Source of the DNA: Perognathus longimembris pacificus
Taxonomy: Eukaryota; Chordata; Mammalia; Rodentia; Heteromyidae
DNA length: 64,000 nt
Assembly: GCF_023159225.1 (NCBI RefSeq)
Contig: NC_063170.1
Location: forward strand, 26,996,301 to 27,060,300
Reading direction: 5' to 3'
Under the pieces are notes generated by a model. The model saw nothing but the letters and a program-made list of their open reading frames with translations, had not been told where the DNA came from and made no database searches. Each line of letters starts with the position of its first letter. The first letter of the stretch is position 1. The translations under genes were made by a program, and so were the position numbers. This document shows positions 1 to 11,480 of the stretch, piece by piece.

Positions 1-455
1 AGAGCCTCACTGGACAAACTATAGTTCAGCCAAGAAACAAACCAGAATTGTGGCATGAACACTGTGGATGGACATCAGAGAGAAAAAAGCATGTGTCCAC
101 TTTTTGGTTTGGTCCCCTTACCTGTAAAATGGGGTTACTATTCTTTACTCTTATGGTTATGGGGACTAGTGGATAAATAAATGCACATGAAAAGCTTAGA
201 ATGTCTAGGTCAGTAAGTGGCTCATGTTAACATTGACTAAGGAACCCATAGTCTTGGTGGGTCAACACCACAGGAAGTAGTGGACAGGCCACTAAACCGC
301 TCAAATGAGCTGGCAGCCAGAGTAAGATAAGGAAAAAATATCCAGGGTGGGGCAGAAAGAATTTTCTGGAAGTTGTAGTATTTCAGGTAGGCCATCTTCC
401 TTTCATGCATTCCTTTGCAGATCTCAGACCACATGGGAGCCGTTCAAGAGATTGT
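1..455. other. Unassigned DNA with a probable MIR fragment
   Basis: No gene is visible. Positions about 112-230 (+) resemble a MIR SINE: a 'cctgtaaaatggggtta' motif is followed by a run of AT-rich sequence with 'gataaataaatg', the order seen in MIR. Divergence is high, so the family call is tentative. Confidence 0.4.
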
Positions 456-945
456 TCTTTAAAATCACATGGTTAAGTGAAGTAAGTCAGGCCCAGAGAG
501 GCAAAGGATGAATGCTTTCTCTCACATGTAGAAGCTAGACGAAGGTATACATGTACAAGAAGACACATATGAGGTTTTAGACAAATGTATTAACCATAAT
601 ATGGTATTTGCAGGGGTGAATTCAAACGGTATAATTATTTAGAGAAACAAACTCACAGACCAATAAAATGAATACCAGGAAACAGGTACAGAAACAGATG
701 TAGAGGAGGTTGAGGGGAAGAAGGGAGACAAATGGAGGGAGGGATGGGGAGAATGCAGTCATAATAGTCAATGCATATCCTATGAAATTAAGAAATTAGA
801 GGAAGTGGTTGGGTTAGGAGAGATGGGGGAAATGCTGAAAGGGGTGACATTGATCAAGACACACTGTATTCATAATTGAGTTTGTTGAATGGGAATTCCT
901 TTGTACAACTATTTATCGGTAATACAAATATAACTTCAAAAACAA
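455..945 (+). mobile_element. L1 LINE 3' end (end of ORF2 and 3' UTR)
   Basis: The segment opens with the 'gttaagtgaagtaagtcagg' block that marks the end of L1 ORF2. It continues through a G-rich stretch (about 710-860) and ends in an A-rich tail. The same order of blocks recurs at 45,220-45,715 and, in other subfamilies, at 31,394 and 35,890. It is 5' truncated and cannot code for protein. Confidence 0.75.
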
Positions 946-974
946 AACAGCGAGTGCATCTCTCTAATTTTCTG

Positions 975-1145
975 GTAGTGGATTCTGACTCTGCATGACC
1001 TTGTTCAGGTCATTCAAAACTTTGTTTGTTGTCAGTTTCTAAAGCTGTAACACAAGGGTTGTTAGGAGACTTGGTGAGACAGAATGTGCATGGCATTTAG
1101 CATGGTACCTATTTTTCACTAAATGTTTGATAAATGCTGCATATT
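975..1145 (+). repeat. MIR SINE relic
   Basis: The order of motifs follows MIR: 'gaccttgttcaggtcattca', then 'gggttgttaggagacttgg', then 'gcatggtacc', then a 'tgataaatgctgc' end. This is an ancient mammalian tRNA-derived SINE, heavily mutated. Confidence 0.6.
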
Positions 1146-1364
1146 TCTGATTATTAAGTAGAGGGCATAAACAACAAATAAAAATGAATTCTGAAGCCGA
1201 ATCAGGATCAGCATAGATTTAAGCATTCAGGTATTTGAAAACAGCTATATCATTTTGCGGATTCCTTTCCACTACAACCCAGCTGTTTAGAAATGCTCAC
1301 ATATATAGATACATGTCAAGACCAATTCAGAGAAGTGACCGAATCTGGCCCGGTGCTTAGCTTA

Positions 1365-1547
1365 CCATTTTCACTCATAGCTGGTGCCGACCACTTGAAC
1401 CACAGCTCCATTTTTTGCTTTGGGCTGGTTAGTTGCTGGTGAGAGCTTCTTGGATTTGTCTGCTTGAGCTGGCGTTGAGTCCATGTCTTCAGATCCTAGG
1501 CTCCTGAGTAGGTAGGATGACAGATGTGAGCCACCAGCACCCAGCTA
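1365..1547 (-). mobile_element. B1/Geo composite SINE, diverged
   Basis: On the minus strand this begins with a B1-like promoter region ('gctcacatctgtcatcctac') and ends in the Geo-type arm ('agctgtggttcaagtggt'). It has many mutations and is an old copy. Confidence 0.65.
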
Positions 1548-1904
1548 AAGGAGAACTTCCAAGCATATTGTTGATTTAGGGAATGATTTAATCTACAGAT
1601 CTCAGGGTTAAGATTCAGCTTTGATGTGACTTTAATTATCTATGTTTTGCCCAACAGAATCCTGAGGGCTGTGTATCTAAAGGAGCAGAGTTAGACCATG
1701 TATTTAGAAAGAGCTCTTTCAAGGAGCTTATTCAAGGAAAGAGCCAGGGAGTCCTCTGCCTCTCCAAAGTCACTTACTCAGGACAAATGTTGGCCATGGC
1801 CCACTCTGTCCTTGTGTTGCCGGAGCAGTCCTGCTCAAGTTAATGTGCCTGCTAAGGCAGAAATTCTACAGCTTCACCTCTGTAATCAAAACCCAATGTT
1901 AATC
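1548..1904. other. Unassigned DNA
   Basis: Moderate GC content. I see no splice-site pairs flanking open frames and no repeat that I can name. Confidence 0.5.
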
Positions 1905-2072
1905 CAGGCACCGCTGGCTTACACCTGTAATCCTACCTTCTTGGGAGACTGAGATCCACAAGATAGCAGTTCAAGGCCATCCCTGGAGGAAAAGGTCACT
2001 AGATTTCAACTCCAAATGGCTCAACAAACACAAGGCCCTGAGTTCAAATCTCAGTACCACAGAAAAATAAGA
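1905..2072 (+). mobile_element. B1-type SINE with ID-like tail
   Basis: The left part carries the B1/Alu-like 'cacctgtaatcct' box. The right part ends in 'gccctgagttcaaatctcag', a tRNA-like B-box context typical of the composite rodent SINEs. Old and diverged. Confidence 0.6.
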
Positions 2073-2604
2073 TTGAGAGCCAACATTGTGTTCAGTGAGT
2101 CCACTGTGTCTTCTAGATTTAGAGTCTCTACTTAAACACTTTCCTCCTTCCTTATTCAAAATGAAGCCTTATTTCAAATAGTCATAAAGAAAATTACATA
2201 ACACTGTATAAGTAAAATCTTAATTGAGTTTGGAAAAGGTGACCTTTGTTCCAACCCTACCCTGTGGTGTGAAGGAATAAAGTAAGAGAAAAGGAGTATG
2301 GGAAAAGTTAAAATCACTGTATAGATTTAAATCTGCAAACAGGTATTGGTGCCTGCTGCAAACCCTGTTCTGAGCTTTGAGGATGGATAAAGGCCAAGTC
2401 AGTGCCCTTAAAGAGCCCAGGTCATGAGGAGGAGACAAAGGTGAAGCTTACAGCACTGTGCATGCACAGTGTGGGGCACAAGATGTTAGAAGGAGTCTCC
2501 TGGGGGGCAGGACTCTGGAGCTGAGTTTATAACACTGAGCAGGATCTGTCCTGTCCTGGAGGAAAGGAATGTAAGGAAGTGAGTGAAAAGGAAGAGGTCA
2601 TCTA
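2073..2604. other. Unassigned DNA with an old interspersed repeat
   Basis: Positions about 2340-2560 carry the order 'ttctgagctttgaggatgga', 'cagtgcccttaaagagccca', 'ggaggagacaaa'. This resembles an ancient mammalian repeat whose name I cannot give. The rest is plain. Confidence 0.35.
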
Positions 2605-2760
2605 GAATCTTTCCACTCAAAGTGTAGGCCACAGACCCTCAGCAGCCCCTCGGAGCTTATTGGACATGCAGAAAATCAAGCCCCACCCCAGGTCTGCAGT
2701 TACGATCGGCCTTATTTCAAAGATGTCTGTGATTCACGAGCACATTAAGACCCTCGGGCA
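2605..2760 (-). repeat. MER5A-like DNA transposon relic (hAT-Charlie)
   Basis: Read on the minus strand it ends in the MER5A motif set: 'ctcaaagtgtaggccacaga' (as on +), 'gccccaccccaggtctgc', and an inverted-repeat-like other end. MER5A is a non-autonomous hAT element shared by placental mammals. Confidence 0.6.
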
Positions 2761-3498
2761 TGGTGTAGGAGTGTGGCAGCTCCAGCCTAGGGAAGGAAGG
2801 TGGAAACTTGGGCCAGTTGGGGGAGTCATGGTTCCTTAGGCCAGCCATAGAGTTGACCAGAAGCAGTGGTTGAGGAGTCTGGAGAGGTGGAACTTGCACG
2901 AGGCAAGATCCTTTGTCATCTGTAGTCTTCCACTTTAAACCCTCTGACTTTTCCAGTAGCAGAAGAGATTCGAACTATGATTGAGTGAGCTGGCAGCTTA
3001 CCCTGGCATCTGCCCAACCTTTGGCCGAAACTGATCTGTGTTAGCATTTCCTCTAGCCTGGCATCCATGAGAGCCAACTCAGCCATTTACCTCTGCCCAC
3101 ATCACATGGCTGCTTTGATCAAAGTTCTTGTATTCTAAGTCAATCAGGCCCAGTCTAATTAATTCTAACTTTCCTGCTGGAATTCCTTTCCAATAACTAA
3201 AATGTGGCATGACATCATTGTAGCTTTAGAATTTTTTTGAATGCCTGAGGCAAGTCTGTCCTGTCCTGGAATGTTGTCTGAACAATAGTATGATAGTGTA
3301 TGTATGTGTGTGTGCATGTGTGTGCATATGCCTGTATGTATGCATGTCTACACAGCACACAGTGTACTGTCTCAGACTAAGCTATAACTTTCCTTCTTCC
3401 TATTATTCCTTTTTGGAACCTGTATGGCCCTATCAGTTTGATCAGAGTCCAGGACCTTAACATGAAAAAAATTATGGACAATTACTAGATCCTTTTGG
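2761..3498. other. Unassigned DNA with a degenerate TG microsatellite
   Basis: No repeat is recognised except the imperfect (TG)n tract at about 3298-3345. No coding signal is seen. Confidence 0.45.
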
Positions 3499-3752
3499 GG
3501 TTTTTGTTTTGTTTTGTGTTTAGTCAGTTGTAGGGCTTGAATGTAGGGCCCAAGTGCTTGTCCCTGAGCTCTTTCTATTCAAGGCTAGTGCTCTACCACT
3601 TTGAGTCACAGCACCACTTCTGGTTTGCTGGTGGTTAATTGGAAATAAGAGTCTCATGGATTTCCCTACTTGAGCTGTCTTTGAACCACAATCCTCAGCT
3701 CTCAGCTTGTTGAGTAGCTAGGAGTACAGGTGTGAGCCACCGGCAACCAACC
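3499..3752 (-). mobile_element. B1/Geo composite SINE
   Basis: The plus strand reads from an A-tail (as T/G-rich sequence) through 'ggcttgaatgtagggccc' and 'ctaccactttgagtcacagc' into 'gagtagctaggagtacaggt' and 'gtgagccaccggc'. This is the complement of a B1-like head followed by a Geo arm. Confidence 0.8.
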
Positions 3753-3764
3753 TCAATTGATCTT

Positions 3765-4084
3765 TTTTTTTTTAAATATAAAAGTAATGTGCATAGGGGT
3801 TACAGTTACCTAAGTAAGGTCATGTGTACATTTCTTTTTGAACAGTGTTACCCTCTCCCTCATTTTCTCCCACCCCCTCAATTCCCCTCCATCCCCCAAG
3901 TTGTACAGTTCATTTCCAACATACTGTCTAGGGAATATCACTGTTGTATTGATTCACCCTTTGTCCCACAATTTCTGTGATTCCCCTTTCCTTCTCCAAA
4001 TCAGATAACTTATATACAAGACAAAGAGTATGGAAATAAAAAATGGTGACAACAGGGAATAAACCAAAGGATGAAAGGGATGAA

Positions 4085-4149
<65 letters not shown>

Positions 4150-4340
4150 GGGAGGGAGGGACCTGCAAAAAGTACACATTAAAAAAAGGAAAAAAGTACC
4201 TCTTGTTTCCATTTCTTGAAGGTAAATTTGATAAGTATTGTTTTATATAGTCATTTGCTCTTAGCTATTGAGCTATTGTAATCCTCTGCTAAGAATATCC
4301 TAGACATAGTCTAGTTATTACAGATGAGGGAAACCAGGCA
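3765..4340 (-). mobile_element. L1 LINE 3' UTR, minus strand
   Basis: Starts with a T run (complement of the poly-A tail). It carries 'ataggggttacagttaccta' and ends in 'ctattgagctattgtaatcc', the complement of the block at 31,440-31,480 in the plus-strand L1. An expanded (GA)n tract lies inside it. Confidence 0.75.
4087..4144. repeat. (AG)n microsatellite
   Basis: About 28 AG units, nearly perfect, inside the L1 3' UTR. Confidence 0.95.
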
Positions 4341-4344
4341 GCCT

Positions 4345-4560
4345 ATGAGGCTTTGGGTCTGGCTTTTGCTTCCTCTAGACACGAGCTGCCCACCTTATCC
4401 CATGCACACTGCACACTTATTTCCAAGCACCCCACCTTTCCTCACATGGCCTTTGCACAGGCTGTTCTCTTTGCCTGGAATGGACTCCTCTGCCATCTGC
4501 CCAAAGGACTCTCACCTGAGTTGTGCCTCCTTGCCGAAGCCCCCTTAACCCTGCTAGGTA
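4345..4560 (+). repeat. L2 LINE relic
   Basis: 'catggcctttgcacaggctg' followed by 'ttgcctggaatggactcctc' is a well-known conserved part of the L2 3' end. Open frames across it are fortuitous. Confidence 0.65.
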
Positions 4561-4718
4561 GAGCTCACAGTGCTCTCCTCCCCTGCCCACAGTTCAAATC
4601 CAGATCACACCCTGAGCACTTCTCAGGGTGAACCAAGGCTGGGTTTGTGCACCTTCTTCTCATTCACTTTTTTTTTGTGTGTGAATAAATCTGGTAAAAA
4701 CAAAATCAAAACAAGCAA

Positions 4719-4928
4719 TTTTTTTTTTTTTTTTGCCGGTCCTGGTGCTTGGACTCAGGGCCTGAGCACTGTCTCTGGCTTCTTTTTGCTCAAGGCTAGC
4801 ACTCTACCACTTGAGCCACAGCTCCACTTCTGGATTTTTCTGTTTATGTGGTGCTGAGGAATTGAATGAACCCAGGGCTTCATGCACGCACGGCAAGCAT
4901 ACTACTGCTAAGCCACATTCCCAGCCCC
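4719..4928 (-). mobile_element. IDL-Geo dimeric SINE
   Basis: The T run at 4719-4734 is the A-tail. On the minus strand the left half is ID-like (A-box region at the 4928 end) and the right half is the Geo arm. Several point changes from the younger copies suggest moderate age. Confidence 0.88.
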
Positions 4929-5424
4929 TAAGAGCTTATTAAGAATGCCTCATGATACAAGGAAATTTAGTAGCCCCAAATTTGTCTTCAATGATACTTG
5001 GCCATCTACAAGAAAAAAAAAGTGCACAAAAGATATGAATTGGACTATTGGAAGAAGAGAGACAATTTGGGAACTTGGCAATTTTGCAAAGATTGATCCA
5101 AGGTGGAAGAGCAATGTCTTTCCCTGGGAAATTGTGGGCCACAGACAGAGGCCCCTGGAGCCTAGCACATCTTAGGAGTGCTTCCATCTCTTTCTCAGTT
5201 AATCAAGAGCCCTGTCGGTATGAAGCAATGAGGTACAAAGAGGGACAGAAACAGCCAGGAGACACAGGTTCCAAGCCCAGCCACAAGCCCCCACAGGCAG
5301 CAGCACAACACAGGTAATTAGAATTACAAAGGTGACAAGAAAAGTGGGGCTCCTATATGCTCCTAAACTGGGAGCAAGATTGTCTTGGAGTGTGTTGGTA
5401 GCAGGGGCAGGCTGAGTTGATATC
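4929..5424. other. Unassigned DNA
   Basis: Frames of 70-95 codons overlap on both strands here, with no shared start or protein motif, so I read none as coding. Confidence 0.5.
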
Positions 5425-5625
5425 CAGATTCCACCAACGGCCAGCCATGTGACTGGTGAGAGTCAAGCTACTTATTGACTTTACCAAGGTTCAATTTACT
5501 GCTCTGTACAACTGAGATGATTACAGTCTCTTCCTCCTTTCTGGATGGGAGAATTAAGCTGGCTGCTGCGCATATAGGTCCTTTGCATTGTGCCAGGCAC
5601 ACTGCACAGCCAGGAAATGGTGAGT
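5425..5625 (+). repeat. MIR SINE relic
   Basis: Motif order fits MIR: 'gccatgtgactggtgagagt', then 'caatttactgctctgtacaa', then 'attgtgccaggcac'. Diverged. Confidence 0.5.
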
Positions 5626-6065
5626 GTTACTCTATCTCCTATCTAAGAAATAGGAAATAGTTTCCATCAGGGCTCAGAAGCACACAGCTTATGAGGGCCA
5701 GATGCTAACAGAATGAGGACCTGAATCATACTCTAAATGAAGATATCTTAACCTTCATAGCTCTCTACTGAATCTATATAGAAGCTTGGACAATCAAGAG
5801 CCCAACTACTACATGTGACCAAATGGCCTACTTGTAAGCCTGGTAGTACCATAGGTAACAGCAGGTCTTGAGGCCTCTTGGTTCTCCCTCTGTAAAATGG
5901 GGTTACCATCAAAATCTTCTCATTAGAACTGAATACCCACCCCATGATGCATGCCTGGCGGCTTGTGAAGCATTGCTACAGAACAAAGGCATTTGGTGGA
6001 GCAGGGTCATTCCTTGGTAAGATCTTTGTTGGACAGGACTAGAGAAGACTAGAAGATTCTCATGT
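5626..6065. other. Unassigned DNA
   Basis: A short 'ccctctgtaaaatggggtta' at about 5888 looks like another MIR core. Otherwise nothing is recognised. Confidence 0.4.
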
Positions 6066-6144
6066 TTCTTCTTCTTCTTCTTCTTCTTCTTCTTCTTCTT
6101 CTTCTTCTTCTTCTTCTTCTTCTTCTTCTTCTTCTTCTTCTTCT
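6066..6144. repeat. (TTC)26 triplet microsatellite
   Basis: 79 bases of uninterrupted TTC (GAA on the other strand). GAA/TTC tracts can form triplex DNA. Confidence 0.97.
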
Positions 6145-6344
6145 AACCATTGCTACCAGACAGCAAGTTCATTAAGCTTTCACAACTCATTTACTGAACT
6201 TGTGTTCATTGAAGGCCTCCTGGGAGCCAGATGTTCAAGGGGCTGGGAATACTTCAATGAGCACAACACATTCATTTGGATACTTTCATTGCCCTGTGGG
6301 TCTCTTCACCCAGGCAGCCTATGTCATGCGGCTGTAAATATGAC

Positions 6345-6430
6345 ATCATGGCCTATGAAAGTTGAGACAACTCCAGCCTGAGAGGTTAAGTAACTCAGCA
6401 TGTTACTAAGGCAACACAGGAAGTGGGTAG
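6345..6430 (-). repeat. MIR SINE relic
   Basis: 'gagaggttaagtaactcagc' followed by 'cacaggaagtgggtagctga' is the complement of the MIR core. Confidence 0.55.
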
Positions 6431-6884
6431 CTGAGTCTTATTAGATTACAATATGTCAAAGTACTGTAGTAAAAGATATATCAATAATTTAATATAGCAT
6501 GGTGAGCCACTGAGAAATTACCCTGTGCTTGATTTTTGGTCCATTTTAGAATTCTCAGTAGGGAAGAGGGGACAGAAATTTCCAGCTCTGTGGACAATGG
6601 CACACTTTTCTAAAGAAGGAAGAGACAAAGAAAAAGGCTTGGCTTGTGGGAAAGTGTGGGGAGTCATGGCGGGATTGCAAGGTCAGAGTGGGGAATAAGG
6701 GCCTGTGCAGGCAAGCAGAAGGGCAAAGTCTTTATGGGTATCAATCACTGAGGCCTTGCTAGGTGAGGCAGCCAGGAACATCAGGCAGATTCAATGACTT
6801 CCTAGAGCTCTTAGAGTAAAATCCTAAGGCCCTTGCCGGGAGCATTTTACATTGCCAGCAAGCAAACATGCATGAGCATGTGTG

Positions 6885-6888
<4 letters not shown>
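6431..6888. other. Unassigned DNA
   Basis: Plain sequence with no recognisable repeat or open coding frame. Confidence 0.5.

Positions 6889-6917
<29 letters not shown>
6889..6917. repeat. (CA)n microsatellite
   Basis: About 14 CA units. Confidence 0.95.
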
Positions 6918-6919
<2 letters not shown>

Positions 6920-7054
6920 AAACACAGAGCTCTCAATAATGTCAAAGGCACATACTTGCCACTTGGAAGAACTCCCAATGGCCATATCTAGAACAATTTA
7001 AACAAAACAATAAATTGTTTTGAGTTTAGGTAACAGTTATGTTATCATTATTAT

Positions 7055-7310
7055 TATTTAGATCTCAGCCAAATGTCACTTCCCCAGAATGATCCTTCTG
7101 ACCCTTCCCTAATCCTTTGTTATGTTTTGTTCTTTCCCACCATTTACTATTGCTAAAATTATCTTATTTCTTTTATCATTGTTTATTTGTATTTTCCACT
7201 AGTTTAAGTCGTGAAGCAGAAGTACAAACCTGTCTGTTATCCTCACCACTGAGTTCATGATGTCAGACAAGGCGTTTGGTACAGGGTGCATAATAAATAC
7301 TTACAGAATA
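7055..7310 (+). repeat. L2 LINE 3' end relic
   Basis: The order 'gccaaatgtcacttccccag', 'ccttctgacccttccctaat', then 'gcataataaatacttacaga' follows the L2 3' end. Confidence 0.75.
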
Positions 7311-7427
7311 AATGGGTGGATAAATTAGTGGTTATAAGTCACCACTTACCTCGAGCCAGGAACAATGCCTAACATGAGAGGGAATAATTTTGTTTGTTTG
7401 GTGGATGTGTGCAAGGATTAATAAGTG

Positions 7428-7655
7428 AATGAATCATACCTGTAATCCTGGTTACTTCAGGAGGCTGAGATCTGAGAATTTGAGGATCACAGTTTAAAGC
7501 TAGCATGGGCAGAGAAGTATGTAAGACTCTTATGTCCAATTAAACAGTAAAAAGCTAGAAGTGGAGCTGTGGTTCAACTAGTAGGGCACCAAGCTTGAAT
7601 GATAAAGCCAAGCAAGAGTGAAAGGCTTGGAGTACAAGCCCCAGTACTGCCCTGC
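7428..7655 (+). mobile_element. B1/Geo composite SINE
   Basis: B1-like head ('acctgtaatcctggttactt', 'gaggctgagatctgag'), linker 'ccaattaaacagtaaaaagc', and Geo-type arm ('agctgtggttcaactagtag', 'tacaagccccagtactg'). Confidence 0.85.
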
Positions 7656-9003
7656 ACAGAGAAAAAGGGGGGATGAATTCGTGAGTAAGTGATCAAAGGA
7701 AATGAATGAGTGTGAACAAGTGCTAGAAAAATGTTTGCAGATGCTCAGGCTGGCCCTGTGTAATGCACTGGTAGGGAATCTTGCTACTGTGTGGATTTTG
7801 CAGAGCTGTCCTGCATACTGGGCTAAGGAAAGCAGAAACCCCTGGATGGGGTTTCTGCGTAATCTAAGCTCAGCTGTTGGTGAAGCTTCTGTTGAGAAGC
7901 CTTTGAACACCTTCTGTTTAAACACGTAATGAGGCCTGTGGAGCAGATCATTCAGGGAAGACGCAGCAGAGGTGAGGGCCAAGGTATAAAAATAGATGGA
8001 TTTCCTTATTGAAATGACTCCCAGACATATTTTTCCCATGTACCACAATGATTAAAACTCATAAATTACCATTAATGGTAAAGTGAGAGAATTGTGAACT
8101 TGCCAGTCTCTCCTGTCTTCCAGACCAGAGTCTTGGGAGCACTTGGAGAAGGTTTAATGGTGGCAACAAAGCACTGAAAGTCCAGAGCCACACCAGGTCA
8201 GAGCTGCAAAGGCACTGCAGTCTGCAAACACAGAGCAAGCGTGCAAGGCCTGTATCACAGGGCTTCTTCTGAAGGGACGCAGGTCAAGATGCCTCACCCT
8301 TAGAAGATGTCTCCTCTGGGTTCGGTGCTTACTGTGTGCTGACTGTGGGAAGACCCCCAACTCCATGAAAGCAGAAAAGCCATGGTGCAAATCATGACCA
8401 GCACCTGGGACCTAGAGAAAGGGGGATGATGTCTTCCCTGCTCCAAGATTATCCCAATGGGTCTTAGTGTGGTGAGCCCCAACGTAGGTATTGAAGAGCT
8501 TCTTCTAAGGATTTCTAAATGAAGATTCCCAAATTCCTGAGTCCCAGCCCCAGCCCAGTAAGCCAGACCGTCAGAACGGGGCTCTGGGCAGCTGTGTTCT
8601 GAGTGCCTTACTTGCTTTCTTACCACTGCAGTGAATAAAGTGAACAAGGTACCTGTTCCCAAGCTCTGGCCCAGGGCCAGTGCCGGGAAGCTATCCCTGA
8701 GAGAGGGAACCCCCCAAGAGAAGCACAGAGAGGGTGCCCACAGGGGGCACAGCATTCTGACTGAACTGAGCAGAGTTCACAGCTCGGTTGTAAAGGTCCT
8801 AGAGGAAAGAGTTACAGAGAGGAAAGACTCCAGAAACTGGAGGTGGGCATGCTCTGCGGTTCCTTGGCTGGAGCCTGGGTTTTGAAGAACTTGCTGTACA
8901 CTGGCAGAGAGAAGCTGCTGATGAACAAAGTGAAAATGTCAGACATTGTCCAGCCCTGCTAGAGTGAAGAAACCTTGGCATGTAACTCAAGTAAGACTTT
9001 GCG
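7656..9003. other. Unassigned DNA
   Basis: Frames of 151-156 codons on the minus strand (7578-8048, 8300-8755) are the longest here. They lack protein motifs, the first runs into a SINE, and neither has plausible splice sites. I do not call a gene. Confidence 0.5.
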
Positions 9004-9112
9004 AGTTGGATGTGGTGGCACATGCCTGTAATCCCCAAATTTAGAAACCCAAGGAAGGAGTGCTGTGAGTTCTAGGCTAGCCTACAGAATGAGACTCCAG
9101 AAGAAAATCTGC
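9004..9112 (+). mobile_element. Monomeric B1-like SINE
   Basis: 'gtggtggcacatgcctgtaa' is the 7SL-derived pol III A-box context of B1/Alu. A B1 body of about 100 bp ends in an A-rich tail. Confidence 0.7.
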
Positions 9113-9599
9113 ATAAAGGCTTAGGATGAGGAGTAAAGACCATTCTCAAGGGGCAGAACTATATCCCAGCATGAAGTTCTTGATTGCAGCACCATCAGTG
9201 GTGTCTGTCCTGCAGGGTGTTTAGCAGCAAGCTCACCCTCTGCTCACTAAGTGCTATTGCACCCACCTCCACGTTTGCAAACACACCTGCCCCACTGGGC
9301 AAGTCACCCAAGTCACCCTCAGTCAGCAACCACTGCCTGGAGTAGAGCCACATTTTACAGTTAATGATGAAACCAAACTATTAGTCCTAACAAGAAAAAT
9401 AGCAGTGAGAGGAGCATGAAAATTTACCATTCCTTAAAGCATCTGCCAAAGCGAAACCTGTACCCTTTAAAAGAAAACACACAAGTTCTGTGGTCTTACT
9501 TCCCATATCCACGAAAAGGAGGCAGAAGTGTGACCCATCCCTTGGAAGCTGGCATCTTATAGAAACAGACATTTGGATGACACTGGCCTTAGAATTTAC
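9113..9599. other. Unassigned DNA
   Basis: Nothing recognised. The A-rich 3' part may already belong to the L1 relic that follows. Confidence 0.4.
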
Positions 9600-9892
9600 A
9601 AAAGACTGAAAAATAGTTATTGCACATATCATCCTGGACAAGAAGAACCCATGAATAGAAAGAATCATCGTGGGTGAATTTCAGCAGAAAGTGAAAAGGA
9701 GAAAGAAAAAAGAAAAAGAAATGAGTCAATTGGAAATTATAGAACTCAAAATTATATTATCTGTAATGGAAAATTCCCCAGATGGGATTAACAACAGATT
9801 AGACACCACAGAATGAAAGATAGGAAATATGAAGACAGATAGATAGAAATTATTCAATCTCAGAAACAGAGTAAAACAGTTTTTTAGAAAAG

Positions 9893-9980
9893 TACCTGGG
9901 TATAGTAGTTTATGCCTGTAATCCAAACTACCTGGGGAGCTGTTGCAGGAGGATGACAAGTTTGATTTGAGCCCACTTGT
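9893..9980 (+). repeat. B1-like SINE relic
   Basis: 'gtagtttatgcctgtaatcc' followed by 'gttgcaggaggatgacaag' is a worn B1 monomer inserted in the L1 relic. Confidence 0.55.
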
Positions 9981-10594
9981 GTTAATACCATTTGCTGACA
10001 GAACTTTCTGTACCTATTGAAAATCTTTATACAAATCATGTAATAGTGCAAATAGTTGTACAGTTTTCTTTGTCCTTTGCAGTTGCTTGTTTTTTTAAAC
10101 AGTCTTGTAGGTATCCCAGGCAAGTCTCAAACTCACATTTTCTATATGTTTGGAACTTTTTATAATAATATATTCAAAGTGAACAGAAACTCAGTAACTC
10201 TGGAGACAAATCAGGTTGCTCAACATATGTACAACTAGAGTCTAGGACAGGAAAGAAAATAGAGAAAAATGTGAAGAAATAGCTTCAAAATGTTCTGGAT
10301 TCAGATATTTTTTAACCTACAGATCCAAGAATTCCCAGGAAATCAGATGGAATCAATACAAAGAAAATGGCATCTAGGCACATCCCAGACAAGCTATCAA
10401 GAACCAGAAATAAAGAGAAAATCTTTCAAGAAGTAAGAGGAAAACTATCATCTTACACATGAGAGAACCATGCAATGGAACCAAATGAAGGCTGGTTTCT
10501 TACCAGGCAAAGCATGTTGAGCCCAGAAGATAGAGGTGGCATGGTTAGTGTTGGAGAAACAATGTCAGTGCAGAATTCTGTGTGATCACTCCAT

Positions 10595-10654
10595 AAACAA
10601 GCATTAGCAATGTACAAGCATAAAACACAAACAAGCATTAGCAATGTGCAAGAG
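10595..10654. repeat. Two-copy tandem repeat, period 34
   Basis: The unit beginning 'aaacaagcattagcaatgt' occurs at 10,595 and again at 10,629, nearly identical over about 24 bases. Confidence 0.85.
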
Positions 10655-10769
10655 CAAAAGAGATGGAAGATGAGGAAAACACGATTTATGAAAAGGGGAA
10701 CTTTCAGATGAGCAAAAACAGTACATAAGGTATCTGGGCAACTTGCATTACAAGAAATATTATTTTCTT

Positions 10770-11023
10770 TTTTATTCATTTTATTTCAATTTATTTTATT
10801 GTGTTGGTACCGGTGCTCAAACTCATGGCCTCTGGCTCCTTCTTAGCTTTTTATGCTCAGGGATAATGCTCAATCACTTGAGCCATAGCAATACAGTTAG
10901 CTTTTTTAAATTGAAGGTAAGAGTCCCACGGACTTTCTTGCTTGGGCTGACTTCAAACTGTAGTCCTCAGAACTCAGTCTCCTAAGTAGCTAGGATTACA
11001 GGAATGAGCCCATAGGGCCCAAC
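10770..11023 (-). mobile_element. B1/Geo composite SINE
   Basis: The plus strand ends in 'aagtagctaggattacagga' plus 'atgagccc' (complement of the B1 head) and begins in a T-rich tail. It splits the L1 relic. Confidence 0.75.
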
Positions 11024-11465
11024 TTTGACTTGATTTTCAATATACTCATCAAGAAGATTCAACAACAGACTTCAACAAACAGTACAAGGAACATCTAGAT
11101 AACTATGGGAACTTTTTCATCTCAATTCTTACCTCTTACAATACAACTCAAAAGTTCAATTTGACAAGATAATAGGCTTGAGTGTAAAACTCTACAGCTT
11201 CTATGAGAAACATTTAAGAAATTTTATGGTTTTGAGGTGGGCAATATTCTTAGGACAATAGGGCACAAAGAACAGAAAGTAAATAAGCAGGATTTTATCA
11301 AAATAAAAAAAATCAAAAGACATTATGAGAAAATAAAGGAAAGGCACAGTTTGAGAACACTTGTCTATCTGACATGTGACAAAGGACTTACATCATAAAT
11401 ATAATTCTGTAGCATAATAATTTAAAAATTTTCAGTATGTCCCCAGATGAGCAAAAATATTTTTT

Positions 11466-11480
11466 AAAATGGGTGAAAGA
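11466..11480 (+). repeat. Target-site duplication, left copy
   Basis: The 15-base word aaaatgggtgaaaga is repeated at 11,685-11,699 and flanks the IDL-Geo copy. Confidence 0.93.

Larger units (their letters stand above)
9600..10768 (+). mobile_element. Old L1/HAL1-type ORF1 relic
   Basis: Blocks at about 9765-9880 and 10,310-10,450 match the ORF1 region of old L1 or HAL1 elements (for example 'gcacatcccagacaagctat' and 'ataaagagaaaatctttcaa'). 'acttgcattacaagaaatat' at about 10,740 fits the ORF1 3' end. It is full of stops and interrupted by a B1 relic at 9893-9980. Confidence 0.55.

Noticed and set aside
3928..4212. Leu-Ser repeat protein
   Set aside because: It is the translation of the (GA)n microsatellite within an L1 3' UTR.
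8300..8755. 151-codon minus-strand frame
   Set aside because: No motif, no splice context and no codon bias visible; length is within chance for this GC content.
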